Under the pieces are notes generated by a model. That model saw nothing but the letters and a program-made list of their open reading frames with translations. It ran no database searches and had not been told where the DNA came from. Source: Lachnospiraceae bacterium (GTDB lineage: Bacteria > Bacillota > Clostridia > Lachnospirales > Lachnospiraceae). Taken from it: a DNA stretch of 64,000 nt. Positions 43,813 to 52,631 of the stretch are shown piece by piece. The DNA lies in NCBI GenBank assembly GCA_014803415.1, contig JAAVBZ010000045.1:124001-188000 (forward strand), read 5' to 3'. Every line of letters starts with the position of its first letter. Position 1 is the first letter of the stretch. The position numbers and the translations under genes were made by a program.

Positions 43813-45197
43813 TGGATGTATTAAAGAAGGTACCTGTAAGAGAACAGGATGCAAAGGAAAGAGCAACTAATTTTGAAGAAGTATGCTTAGGATATAATCA
43901 GGAAGAAGCCATGGAAGAGGCTTCCAGGTGTATTAACTGCAAAAATGCACAATGCATTAAGGGATGCCCTGTAGCCATCAACATTCCCGGGTTTATAGAA
44001 AAAGTCAAAAGCGGAGATGTGGAGGCTGCCTATCAGGTGATCAGTGAGTCATCGGCCCTTCCGGCAGTATGCGGACGTGTATGTCCTCAGGAAAGTCAGT
44101 GTGAAGGCAAGTGTATCAGAGGCATTAAGGGTGAGCCGGTTTCTATTGGAAAGCTGGAACGCTTTGTGGCAGACTGGGCTTCTGAAAAAGGAATAAAACC
44201 TCAGGGGGCAGAGGAGAAAAACGGCAGAAAAGTAGCGGTTATCGGTTCCGGACCCGCGGGTCTTACCTGCGCAGGCGATCTTGCCAGAATGGGATATGAT
44301 GTTACTATTTTTGAGGCTCTTCACGAGGCAGGAGGAGTGCTTGTTTACGGTATTCCTGAATTCAGGCTTCCTAAGGAAAAAGTCGTTGCAAGGGAAATAG
44401 AAAATGTAAAATCACTGGGAGTCAAGATTGAAACTAACGTGGTGATCGGTAAATCCGTAACCATTGACGAGCTGCTTAATGAAGAGGGATTTGATGCGGT
44501 ATTTATCGGTTCCGGAGCAGGACTTCCTAAATTTATGGGTATTCCAGGAGAGCAGGCAAACGGGGTATTTTCTGCCAATGAATATCTGACCAGAAGCAAC
44601 TTGATGAAAGCTTTTGATGAGAATTCGGCAACTCCCATTATGAGAGGTAAAAAAGTTGCTGTCGTTGGCGGAGGAAACGTTGCCATGGATGCTGCCAGGA
44701 CGGCACTGCGTCTTGGAGGCGAGGTTCATATCGTATATAGAAGAAGCGAGGAAGAACTGCCTGCCAGAGTGGAAGAAGTACATCATGCAAAAGAAGAAGG
44801 AATTATTTTTGATCTGCTGACAAATCCTGTGGAAATTCTGGAAGATGAAAAGGGATGGGTCAAAGGCATTAAATGTATCAGAATGGAACTTGGCGAGCCC
44901 GATGATTCAGGCAGAAGACGTCCGGTGGAGGTTCCCGGTTCTGAATTTACAATAGAAGCAGACACCGTGATCATGTCACTTGGTACTTCCCCTAATCCGC
45001 TTATTTCTTCTACGACAGAAGGCCTCGAAGTGAATAAGTGGAAATGTATCGTGGCAGATGAAGAGTTCGGTAAGACCACAAAAGAGGGCGTATATGCCGG
45101 TGGTGATGCCGTAACGGGAGCAGCAACCGTAATTCTTGCCATGGGAGCAGGAAAAGCAGGCGCTAAAGGAATTAATGAATATATTAAAAATAAATAG
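43812..45197 (+). CDS. nfnB: NADH-dependent reduced ferredoxin:NADP+ oxidoreductase, subunit B (GltD-like)
   Basis: Large subunit of Nfn, 461 residues, related to the small subunit of glutamate synthase. The N-terminal cysteine-rich region for two [4Fe-4S] clusters reads CINCKNAQCIKGCP and CGRVCPQESQCEGKC. FAD binding is GSGPAGLTCAGDLARMG (near residue 143), NADP(H) binding GGGNVAMDAARTALRLGG (near 290), and the end is GAATVILAMGAGKAGAKGINEY. With nfnA it would couple ferredoxin and NADH oxidation to NADPH formation, which suits a fermentative anaerobe. Homotetrameric NADPH-glutamate synthase is the common misannotation; the overlapping nfnA argues against it. Confidence 0.9.
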   Translation: MDVLKKVPVREQDAKERATNFEEVCLGYNQEEAMEEASRCINCKNAQCIKGCPVAINIPGFIEKVKSGDVEAAYQVISESSALPAVCGRVCPQESQCEGKCIRGIKGEPVSIGKLERFVADWASEKGIKPQGAEEKNGRKVAVIGSGPAGLTCAGDLARMGYDVTIFEALHEAGGVLVYGIPEFRLPKEKVVAREIENVKSLGVKIETNVVIGKSVTIDELLNEEGFDAVFIGSGAGLPKFMGIPGEQANGVFSANEYLTRSNLMKAFDENSATPIMRGKKVAVVGGGNVAMDAARTALRLGGEVHIVYRRSEEELPARVEEVHHAKEEGIIFDLLTNPVEILEDEKGWVKGIKCIRMELGEPDDSGRRRPVEVPGSEFTIEADTVIMSLGTSPNPLISSTTEGLEVNKWKCIVADEEFGKTTKEGVYAGGDAVTGAATVILAMGAGKAGAKGINEYIKNK

Positions 45198-45210
45198 AAA
45201 GAGTAAATAT

Positions 45211-45239
45211 GTGCCGGAAACAAGTTTCCGGCACGATTT
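45211..45239 (+). terminator. Hairpin after nfnB
   Basis: Perfect 11-bp inverted repeat (arms GTGCCGGAAAC, GTTTCCGGCAC) around AA, followed by a short T-rich stretch (GATTTCTAT). It is a likely weak terminator of the nfnAB operon; it could also be read as an operator for the next gene. Confidence 0.6.
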
Positions 45240-45262
45240 CTATAAGATTGATGGAGGAACTT

Positions 45263-46279
45263 ATGAAGAAGGATTTTGATGAAGAAAAAGCGGAGATTTT
45301 TGTAAAGATCATTCCTTTTGTGCTGATCATAGTTATTTTATTGGTTACCCTGGTGGTTAGTTCAGTAAAAAACAGCAGGCTAAAAAAAGAAAATATTGAT
45401 CTTCAGGACAGCATTAAGGAATATGCTGATGCAAATCTTCCGGAGAATGTGGAGACAGCAGGAACATCAGTTATATCTGAGAAAAGTCCTTCTCCGGAGC
45501 AGGCTGCAACTGCTATGCCTTCGCCTTCAGCTGATCCGGAGGAAACAGCGGTCCCTACACCTTACAAAGAGATTATGGAAAAAGGAAAAGTGGATTATTC
45601 TAAGATAGAATTTGATAAGGACGTACAGTTAAAAGAACTGATGACTTATTGGGCGGACAATAATCAGAAGGCCGTAGATGATCTGGTCAATCTTGACAGG
45701 TTTAGGGCTATGAGCTGGGAGCTGAAAGGAACGAAGAACTCTTATTACTATGGAGAGACCGATAATAGCGGCAAGCCTCAGGGGAAAGGCGTAGCTGTTT
45801 ATGCAGATAATCAGTATTATTACGGAACCTGGGAAAATGGCGTAAGAAGCGGAACGGGAACATGGATTCATTATCATGTACATGAGACAGAGAGTAATGA
45901 GGATCTGTATACGTATCATCATTATACCGGTTCCTGGAAAAATGATCTGCCGGATGGCGAAGGTTCTGAACATTATGATTTTAATACAGATAATTTTAAA
46001 GAAAATACAAGATATACAAGTAATCTGATCGGCAGTTATGCAGCAGGACTTGTTCATGGAGAATTTTATATTACCACCATTGATAAAGAGGAGAAAATGA
46101 GCGAGTGGGAAGCGTCAGCAGACCACGGATCCTGGATATATCAGAATGACAACGCAGATTCAAAGGGAAACAGGACTGTGCATGTAGATATTCATGATCC
46201 TGATAACTATATATGGATAAATCCAAAGCTAAACAATAATATCGGCGTTCCCTGTCTTATATCCAAAAATAAGAATTAG
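45263..46279 (+). CDS. MORN-repeat membrane-anchored protein
   Basis: A 338-residue protein with an N-terminal signal anchor (about residues 12-34, FVKIIPFVLIIVILLVTLVV), a short coiled coil, a Ser/Pro/Thr-rich linker and an extracellular C-terminal half. That half contains MORN-type repeats (GKGVAVYADNQYYYGTWENG, GTGTWIHYH, YTGSWKNDLPDGEGSEHYDF). MORN repeats are structural and bind lipids or partners; bacterial roles are poorly known. The start is ATG 45263, after GGAGG; the frame is open 54 bases upstream but runs through the preceding hairpin. It has no obvious partner among its neighbours. Confidence 0.8.
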   Translation: MKKDFDEEKAEIFVKIIPFVLIIVILLVTLVVSSVKNSRLKKENIDLQDSIKEYADANLPENVETAGTSVISEKSPSPEQAATAMPSPSADPEETAVPTPYKEIMEKGKVDYSKIEFDKDVQLKELMTYWADNNQKAVDDLVNLDRFRAMSWELKGTKNSYYYGETDNSGKPQGKGVAVYADNQYYYGTWENGVRSGTGTWIHYHVHETESNEDLYTYHHYTGSWKNDLPDGEGSEHYDFNTDNFKENTRYTSNLIGSYAAGLVHGEFYITTIDKEEKMSEWEASADHGSWIYQNDNADSKGNRTVHVDIHDPDNYIWINPKLNNNIGVPCLISKNKN

Positions 46280-46338
46280 TGGTATACTATGAAAAGGGGA
46301 GTAATATGTAGTTTGAAGGTACTTAGGAGGAGATAGCA

Positions 46339-47037
46339 ATGGCATGGTGTCCTGAATGCAAGAGTGAGTATGTAGAAGGTATTACGGTCTGTGCTGACTG
46401 TGGCTGTGAACTTGTTGAAAAGCTGGCTGAGGAGAAAAGCGAAAAATCTTTTGAAGAAAGTTTTGAAGAACCTGTATTTGAAGAGCCTTTACTTGGTGAA
46501 GATGAGACAGATGAATATGTAATTGATGAAAAGGAAAGCAGCCAGAGGAGTTATACGGGAAGATACGTCAGTAATGAAGAAAAAGCGCAGGAGAATAAGT
46601 CCTCTGCTTATATACTGTTAGTCGTAGGCTGTATAGGACTTGTTTCAGTAATTCTGTTTTTCCTTGATCTGATCCCCATAGGACAGGTGATCAGCAATAA
46701 ATATATGATCGGCTCAGTTATGGGGACTTTATTTCTTCTCTTTATTGTTATGGGCGGTGTTTCTTTGAAAAATTCAAAAGTTTTTGCCATGAAAGCAGGA
46801 AGTGAAAATAATCTTACCTTGGAAATCAGGAAATGGTGCAGTAATAATATAACGAAATCCGGAATAGATGAAGCACTTGCCATTTCGGAAGATACTACAG
46901 AGGAATTGAAATACTTTGAACGTGCCGCAAAAATAAAGGATATGATAGGTACTAAATTTATGAATCTGGATGAGGGTTATCTTGACAGTCTGATAGATGA
47001 AATTTATCCTGAAATTTTTGAGGATGTACAGGAATGA
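46339..47037 (+). CDS. Zinc-ribbon protein with two membrane segments
   Basis: A 232-residue protein beginning with a four-cysteine zinc ribbon (CPECKSEYVEGITVCADCGCEL, first Cys at residue 4). An acidic linker (about 35-85) and two membrane helices (about 90-113 and 122-140) follow. The C-terminal cytosolic tail is helical. TAGGAGGAG precedes the start. The last four bases overlap rlmH (ATGA). No family name known to me; it resembles many Lachnospiraceae zinc-ribbon membrane proteins without known function. Confidence 0.75.
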   Translation: MAWCPECKSEYVEGITVCADCGCELVEKLAEEKSEKSFEESFEEPVFEEPLLGEDETDEYVIDEKESSQRSYTGRYVSNEEKAQENKSSAYILLVVGCIGLVSVILFFLDLIPIGQVISNKYMIGSVMGTLFLLFIVMGGVSLKNSKVFAMKAGSENNLTLEIRKWCSNNITKSGIDEALAISEDTTEELKYFERAAKIKDMIGTKFMNLDEGYLDSLIDEIYPEIFEDVQE

Positions 47038-47513
47038 AAATAACGATTATCTGTGTAGGAAAGATAAAAGAAAAATTTTACAGGGATGCAGTTGCAGAAT
47101 ATGAAAAGCGCCTTAGCAGATACTGTAAACTTGAAATTATCGAGGTACAGGATGAAAAAACACCGGACGGAGCCGCTGCGGCGCTGGAGACACAGATCAG
47201 GGAAAAAGAGGCAGCCCGGATCCTTAGATATATCAACCAGGATGCCTTTGTTTATTCTCTTGAAATAGACGGGAAACAGCCGGATTCAGTGGGATTGGCC
47301 AAGGAAATAGATGCACTGGCTTTATCGGGACAAAGTCATATCCAGTTTATTATAGGCGGGTCGCTTGGACTGCATGAAAGCGTATCAAAGGCTGCCGATC
47401 GAGCGATCAGTTTCTCCAAAATGACTTTTCCGCACCAGTTGATGCGGGTCATACTGCTGGAACAGATATACAGAAGTTATCGGATTATTATGGGTGAGCC
47501 TTATCATAAATAA
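47034..47513 (+). CDS. rlmH: 23S rRNA (pseudouridine-1915-N3)-methyltransferase
   Basis: SPOUT-fold methyltransferase that modifies pseudouridine 1915 in helix 69 of 23S rRNA, using SAM. The 159 residues have the family start MKITIICVGKIKEKFY, the knotted SAM site FIIGGSLGLHESV and the C-terminal FPHQLMRVILLEQIYRSYRIIMGEPYHK region. It starts inside the stop of the zinc-ribbon gene, so its translation is coupled. Confidence 0.96.
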   Translation: MKITIICVGKIKEKFYRDAVAEYEKRLSRYCKLEIIEVQDEKTPDGAAAALETQIREKEAARILRYINQDAFVYSLEIDGKQPDSVGLAKEIDALALSGQSHIQFIIGGSLGLHESVSKAADRAISFSKMTFPHQLMRVILLEQIYRSYRIIMGEPYHK

Positions 47514-47533
47514 ATATTGGGGGAGAACAGAGT

Positions 47534-48838
47534 ATGAGAATGTATGATCTGATCATGAAAAAAAGAAACGGCGGCATACTGACAAAAGAAGAGATCTGTT
47601 TTATGATAGACGGATATACAAAAGGAACGATTCCCGACTATCAGATGTCGGCCATGATGATGGCTATTTACTTTGTTGGCATGAATGAGGAAGAAACTCT
47701 CCATCTGACCATGGCCATGGCAAATAGCGGAGAAATACTTGATCTGTCTGAAATCAAAGGAATTAAAGTGGATAAACACAGTACAGGCGGTGTAGGAGAT
47801 AAAACTTCACTGGCACTGACTCCCATGGTAGCAGCCTGTGGTGTAAAAATAGCTAAAATGAGTGGAAGAGGATTGGGACACACCGGCGGCACTATAGATA
47901 AACTGGAAAGTTTTGATGGTTTTACAACGGGTATATCTACGAAACAGTTTATTTCAAATGTAAATGACATCGGCATTTCCATTATGGGGCAGACGAAAGA
48001 ACTGGCGCCAGCCGATAAGCTTTTGTATGCCCTGCGTGATGTGACGGCCACAGTAGACAATATGTCATTGATCGCTTCTTCTATTATGAGTAAAAAGCTG
48101 GCGGCGGGAGCAGATGCTATCGTTCTGGATGTAAAGACGGGAAGCGGAGCTTTCATGAAATCGGAAGCAGATGCTTTTGCATTGGCAAAAGAAATGGTTA
48201 TGATCGGCAAAAATGCCGGAAAAAAGATGATGGCGGTCATATCTGATATGGATCAGCCTCTTGGCAGGGCTGTAGGAAATGCTTTGGAGGTAAAGGAAGC
48301 GATCGCTACGTTAAACGGGGAAGGACCGGAGGACTTTACGGAACTTTGTATGACGCTTGGAAGCTGTATGCTGCTTTCGGCTGGAGTTACGGAAAGCAGG
48401 GAGCAGGCGGAGAAGATGCTTAAGCAGGTAATTGATGAAAGAACGGCACTTCAGAAGCTGGCTGATTTCGTAAAAGCCCAGGGCGGTAACAGCGAAATGG
48501 TCTACAAGCCTGAGCTTTTGCCGAAGGCTTCCATTGTAACCCCTCTTACAGCGCCGGAAGAGGGATATATTAATAAAATTATCTGCGACGAGGTGGGAAT
48601 CTGTTCTTTGATCTTAGGAGGCGGAAGAGAGACTAAGGAAAGCAGCATTGATCTGTCGGTAGGCATTGTGCTGGAGAAGAAGGCAGGGGATTATGTAAAA
48701 AAAGGGGAAACCCTTGCTTTTATCCATGCAAATGATGAAGAAAAGAGAAAAGCATGTGAAGAGAGACTGCTTGCCGCATACAGGATCAGTTCTGAAAAGA
48801 AAAAGAAAGAGTCTGTCATTAAGGGGATATTGAATTAG
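47534..48838 (+). CDS. pdp: Pyrimidine-nucleoside phosphorylase
   Basis: Phosphorolysis of uridine, deoxyuridine or thymidine to the base and (deoxy)ribose-1-phosphate for salvage. The 434-residue enzyme has the KHSTGGVGDKTSLALTPMVAACG phosphate-binding region (about residues 80-102), KMSGRGLGHTGGTIDKLES after it, and the C-terminal EKKAGDYVKKGETLAFIHAN domain. The Lys/Gly pattern fits the broad-specificity Gram-positive enzyme rather than strict thymidine phosphorylase. GGGGGAG precedes the start. Confidence 0.93.
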   Translation: MRMYDLIMKKRNGGILTKEEICFMIDGYTKGTIPDYQMSAMMMAIYFVGMNEEETLHLTMAMANSGEILDLSEIKGIKVDKHSTGGVGDKTSLALTPMVAACGVKIAKMSGRGLGHTGGTIDKLESFDGFTTGISTKQFISNVNDIGISIMGQTKELAPADKLLYALRDVTATVDNMSLIASSIMSKKLAAGADAIVLDVKTGSGAFMKSEADAFALAKEMVMIGKNAGKKMMAVISDMDQPLGRAVGNALEVKEAIATLNGEGPEDFTELCMTLGSCMLLSAGVTESREQAEKMLKQVIDERTALQKLADFVKAQGGNSEMVYKPELLPKASIVTPLTAPEEGYINKIICDEVGICSLILGGGRETKESSIDLSVGIVLEKKAGDYVKKGETLAFIHANDEEKRKACEERLLAAYRISSEKKKKESVIKGILN

Positions 48839-48852
48839 GTATAGGAAACCGA

Positions 48853-48882
48853 TTTTCATCATATAGTATGATATGATGAAAA
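48853..48882. promoter_or_regulatory. Perfect inverted repeat across the yqfC start codon, with sigma-E-like promoter
   Basis: Arms TTTTCATCATAT (48853-48864) and ATATGATGAAAA (48871-48882) around AGTATG; both candidate start codons of yqfC lie in the 3' arm. CATATAGT (48860-48867) resembles the sigma-E -10 box and GTATAGG 14 bases earlier a weak -35. No good Shine-Dalgarno is visible. This may be a start-codon hairpin or an operator. Confidence 0.45.
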
Positions 48883-49172
48883 AAGGAAAAAGCAGTCCAA
48901 GATCACAATTGAATAAAGGAAAAGAACTTGTAGTAGAATCCTTAAAACTTCCCAAAGATTCCTTGCTTGGTGCATCCATTATCACAGTGACAGGCAACAC
49001 AGATATATTTGTGGAAAATTATAAAGGAATTCTGCAGTACTCCAGTGAACTGATTCTGCTTCAGGGCAAAAATTGTAAAATAGAACTAAAGGGCAAAAGA
49101 CTAAATATTGTTTACTACACCAATGAGGATATGAAGATAAGCGGAGTAATTGACAGTGTCTGTTTTAAATAA
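48873..49172 (+). CDS. yqfC: Sporulation protein YqfC
   Basis: A 99-residue (98 if the second ATG is used) member of the YqfC family. Its beta-rich core LPKDSLLGASIITVTGNTDIFVENYKGILQYSSELILLQ is followed by IELKGKRLNIVYYTNEDMKISGVI. In Bacillus it is made under sigma-E in the mother cell; its biochemical role is unknown. It is paired with yqfD, as in other spore formers. The start region is odd: an inverted repeat covers the ATG and there is no clear ribosome-binding site. Confidence 0.88.
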   Translation: MMKKGKSSPRSQLNKGKELVVESLKLPKDSLLGASIITVTGNTDIFVENYKGILQYSSELILLQGKNCKIELKGKRLNIVYYTNEDMKISGVIDSVCFK

Positions 49173-49207
49173 ATCAAGTTTAGCATATTCTTTTGGCGAG
49201 GTGGCAG

Positions 49208-50443
49208 ATGTTACAGATCATCCGGTTCTTAAAGGGATATCTTTCCATTAAAGTATGGGGGTTTTCCACGGAACGTTTTATCAATCTTTGCGGCAACTAC
49301 AATATCTTTTTGTGGGATATTGTAAATCATGGCGATTATTATACAATGTGTATCAGTTTGAAAGGTTTTTATCAGCTGAAGAACATTACCAGAAAAACAG
49401 GAACAAGGGTAGTCATAACATCACGTTATGGACTGCCTTTTCTTTCATTAAAATTGAAGAAAAGAAAGATTTTTCTGGCAGGTTTTTTGGGAAGTATGTT
49501 TTTTTGGATCTGGATGTCGGGCTTTATATGGAATGTGGAGATACAGGGAAACCTATATGTTACAGATGATGTCTTTCAGGATTTCCTGACTGAAAACGGT
49601 GTTGAAGCTGGGATGAAAAAGAAAATCGTGGATATCGAGACATTGGAAAAATCCATAAGAAATGAGTTTGATATCGTAACCTGGACATCAGCAAGAATAG
49701 ATGGAACCAAACTGGTCATTCAGGTTAAAGAAAATGATCTGGTACAGAATTTTGCAGAGGATACGAAGGAGAACATGGACGAAGCCGGGTATGATATTAT
49801 TGCAGATAAAGATGGAGTCGTAGAAGCCATCATAACAAGAAGCGGAGTGCCCAAAGTCAGGGAAGGAGATGAGGTGAAAAAGGGAGACGTGCTTGTAGAA
49901 GGCAGCATTCCAATTTATAATGAGGACCAGACCATAAAGCGTTATGAGTATTGTAAGGCCGATGCGGACATTCTATTAAAATACAGTTTTACCGTGACAG
50001 AAGAGATCGTAGAAAAATATGAAAAAAGAATCTATACCGGACGACAGGTAAAGAGACAGTACATATTCATTGCAGGTAAAAAACTGATGCTGCCGGTGGT
50101 CGGTAATAACTATGAATTTTCAGACAAACTGGAAAGTCAATATCAGGCTGTGCTATTTGGAGGATATGATCTTCCGGTATATTTTGGAAAAACCGTGATA
50201 AAGGAATATACAAAAGAAGAAGGGATTTACACAAAGGAAGAGATCAAAAACAAATTTGAAGAAAAAATTCTGAAATTAATAGAATCTTTAGATGAAAAAG
50301 GGGTACAAATTATAGAAAAAAATGTTACAATAAAGAAATATAAGGGTAAATGGCAGATGCAAGTAGATTTTACGGTTACAGAACCGGCAGGTAAAGAAAG
50401 TAAAATAGAAATAGCACCCTTAGAAGACGAACAGGGAGTATGA
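49208..50443 (+). CDS. yqfD: Sporulation protein YqfD
   Basis: A 411-residue membrane protein of the YqfD family. An N-terminal cytosolic part (FLKGYLSIKVWGFSTERFINLC) leads to a membrane segment (about residues 88-106) and a large extracytosolic domain containing ARIDGTKLVIQVKE, KDGVVEAIITRSGVPKVREGDEVKKGDVLVEG and a C-terminal VTIKKYKGKWQMQVDFTVTEP. It is conserved next to yqfC and phoH in endospore formers and is sigma-E controlled in Bacillus. TTG 49193 is possible but ATG 49208 follows GAGGTGG and is preferred. Confidence 0.92.
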   Translation: MLQIIRFLKGYLSIKVWGFSTERFINLCGNYNIFLWDIVNHGDYYTMCISLKGFYQLKNITRKTGTRVVITSRYGLPFLSLKLKKRKIFLAGFLGSMFFWIWMSGFIWNVEIQGNLYVTDDVFQDFLTENGVEAGMKKKIVDIETLEKSIRNEFDIVTWTSARIDGTKLVIQVKENDLVQNFAEDTKENMDEAGYDIIADKDGVVEAIITRSGVPKVREGDEVKKGDVLVEGSIPIYNEDQTIKRYEYCKADADILLKYSFTVTEEIVEKYEKRIYTGRQVKRQYIFIAGKKLMLPVVGNNYEFSDKLESQYQAVLFGGYDLPVYFGKTVIKEYTKEEGIYTKEEIKNKFEEKILKLIESLDEKGVQIIEKNVTIKKYKGKWQMQVDFTVTEPAGKESKIEIAPLEDEQGV

Positions 50444-51451
50444 ATGGAAGATATCTCTAAAGAAATACAGGTACCTGTCGAACATATGCAGAATATTTTC
50501 GGACAGTTCGACGGTCATATCAAAAAACTGGAAAGACAATTTAATGTAATGATAGTTGACAGGAACGGCAAGATCATGGTCTGTGGCAGTAAAAGAGCAG
50601 TAGAACATGTAACAGCCATTATCAATGAGCTTGTGGAATTATCAAAGAGAGGAAATATAATCCAGGAACAGAATGTGGATTATGCAATTACTATGAGTAT
50701 GGAAGAAAATGAAGATGTATTACTTGAAATAGATAAGGACTGTATCTGCCATACGGTATCAGGAAAGCCGGTGAAGCCCAAGACTCTTGGACAAAAGCAG
50801 TATGTAGACAGTATCCGCAATAATATGATCGTGTTTGGCCTCGGACCGGCAGGAACAGGAAAAACTTATCTTGCTATGGCGATGGCTATTACAGCGTTTA
50901 AAAATCAGGAAGTGGAAAGGATCATTCTTACAAGACCCGCAATTGAAGCAGGTGAGAAACTGGGATTTTTACCCGGAGATCTGCAGAGCAAGGTGGATCC
51001 TTACCTAAGACCATTATATGATGCTCTGTACCAGATCATGGGTGGGGAAACATTTACCAAGAATATGGAAAAGGGACTGATCGAAGTAGCGCCTCTTGCT
51101 TATATGAGAGGACGAACTTTGGACAATGCTTATATTATTTTGGATGAAGCCCAGAATACCACGCCTGCACAGATGAAAATGTTCCTGACCAGAATCGGTT
51201 TTGGCTCCAAAGTTATCGTGACCGGCGACGCCTCCCAAAAGGATTTGTCTCCGGGCATGCCGTCAGGACTTGATGTGGCATCCAGGGTTCTTAAGGGAAT
51301 AGAAGGGATCGCATTCTGCAATATGTCCAGTAAGGATGTAGTAAGACATCCGCTGGTTCAGAAGATCGTTAAGGCATATGATGCTTATGAAGCAAAAGAG
51401 AACAGTACCAATAAATACAGAAATAGGAAAACGGGACATGGCAAACAGTAA
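50444..51451 (+). CDS. phoH: PhoH family ATPase
   Basis: A 335-residue cytosolic P-loop ATPase with Walker A GPAGTGKT at residues 134-141, LTRPAIEAGEKLGFLPGD after it, and a Walker B region AYIILDEAQNTTPAQMKMFLTR. A short N-terminal KH-like domain (about 20-80) precedes the motor. PhoH proteins are linked to RNA metabolism and lie beside ybeY in most bacteria. The ATG follows the yqfD stop at once (TGAATG). Confidence 0.93.
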   Translation: MEDISKEIQVPVEHMQNIFGQFDGHIKKLERQFNVMIVDRNGKIMVCGSKRAVEHVTAIINELVELSKRGNIIQEQNVDYAITMSMEENEDVLLEIDKDCICHTVSGKPVKPKTLGQKQYVDSIRNNMIVFGLGPAGTGKTYLAMAMAITAFKNQEVERIILTRPAIEAGEKLGFLPGDLQSKVDPYLRPLYDALYQIMGGETFTKNMEKGLIEVAPLAYMRGRTLDNAYIILDEAQNTTPAQMKMFLTRIGFGSKVIVTGDASQKDLSPGMPSGLDVASRVLKGIEGIAFCNMSSKDVVRHPLVQKIVKAYDAYEAKENSTNKYRNRKTGHGKQ

Positions 51452-52631
51452 ATTTATAGACAGATTACAGGAAGTATGTATTTTAATTCTAACAGCGCTG
51501 GTAAGCGCAGGGGCTGCTTATGTATATCATAGTACTCAGTATGATATTCTGAAAGTAGTGTTATTGTCTGTAATTTCCGCGGGCTGTATGATTTTTGCCA
51601 TGGAAGAAAGCCGTATTAAGAACAGCTTTCTGTTTGATAACGATCAAAATCTATGGCGTTTTACAATTCTTTATTTTTTATTTTTACTGGGCAGCGTTGC
51701 ATTTCCGCTGCTTCCTGCAGGGGGATGGCCATATCTGGCAGTATTTACAGGGTTGATGCTGTTTTCCAACTGCTTAATCGGCATGTGCGGCGGAAGTACA
51801 CTTCTTATGATCAGTGTACTTTTGAGTGAAGGAAGTACGCCGGATCTGTTTTTGCTTTATTTTGTGGGCGGTATGGCAGGTGTTCTTTTATTTTCTGCAA
51901 TTGATGAGAGCTTTAAGGTGGGACTGCCGCTTTTTTGCTCTTTACTTACACAGACAGTATGCCTTTGCCTTCATGATATATTGATGGCCAATGAGACTTT
52001 AAACCCGGATATGATCACCATTCCGGTCATTAACACGCTGGTAACTCTGATCCTGCTTCTGATACTTCTTAAATTTTTCAGTTTTTCTATCATTTACAGG
52101 ACCAGAGATACTTATATGGATATTAATGATCCTGAGTGTCCGCTTTTGGTGGAACTGAAAGAAGTGTCCAAGGATGAATATTTCCATGCAATACATACGG
52201 CATATTTATGTGACAGAATAGCAAAAAGACTGAAACTGAATGATGCGGCTGCCAAAGCGGGCGGCTATTATCAAAAAATAGGCGTTCTTAAAGGGGAAGG
52301 AAATTTTGAGAATGCGCAGCTTGTTCTGAGTGAATATCGTATTCCGGATAAAGTTATGGAGATTTTAAAGGAATATCTGAAGGAAGATGAAGATATTGTT
52401 CAGAAAGAGACAGTTGTTTTATTATTTGCAGATACCATAATTTCTTCGATCAGCTATCTTTTCTCCAAAAATCCTCATGTCAGTCTGGATTATGATAATT
52501 TGATAGAAACAGTGTTTGAGAAGCAGATATCGAGCGGAATCTTGAATCACAGTGAGATTTCCATATCTGATATGGAAGAAATGAAAAAGATACTGGTGGA
52601 GGAAAAATTGTATTATGACTTCTTACGTTGA
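51438..52631 (+). CDS. PgpH-like membrane protein with degenerate HD domain
   Basis: A 397-residue protein with seven or so membrane segments (about residues 10-230) and a cytosolic C-terminal domain. It occupies the place of pgpH (7TM-HD c-di-AMP phosphodiesterase) between phoH and ybeY. The C-domain aligns by eye with PgpH: YFHAIHTAYLCDRIA corresponds to YHHS-xxVANLAE, keeping His250. GGYYQKIGVLKGEGNFEN corresponds to GAYYHDIGKMKRPYFFxEN. The metal-binding HD dyad is thus replaced by Gln279-Lys280. The large extracellular 7TMR-HDED domain is also missing. It is probably not an active phosphodiesterase and may be a sensor or scaffold. It overlaps phoH by 14 bases and ybeY by 17. Confidence 0.75.
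   Translation: MANSKFIDRLQEVCILILTALVSAGAAYVYHSTQYDILKVVLLSVISAGCMIFAMEESRIKNSFLFDNDQNLWRFTILYFLFLLGSVAFPLLPAGGWPYLAVFTGLMLFSNCLIGMCGGSTLLMISVLLSEGSTPDLFLLYFVGGMAGVLLFSAIDESFKVGLPLFCSLLTQTVCLCLHDILMANETLNPDMITIPVINTLVTLILLLILLKFFSFSIIYRTRDTYMDINDPECPLLVELKEVSKDEYFHAIHTAYLCDRIAKRLKLNDAAAKAGGYYQKIGVLKGEGNFENAQLVLSEYRIPDKVMEILKEYLKEDEDIVQKETVVLLFADTIISSISYLFSKNPHVSLDYDNLIETVFEKQISSGILNHSEISISDMEEMKKILVEEKLYYDFLR

Noticed and set aside
43812-45197. NADPH-dependent glutamate synthase small subunit (gltD)
   Set aside because: No large glutamate synthase subunit is near, while an overlapping nfnA partner is.
45211-45233. Operator for the MORN protein gene
   Set aside because: The repeat ends about 30 bases before the start with no promoter in phase; a weak terminator of nfnAB is the simpler reading.
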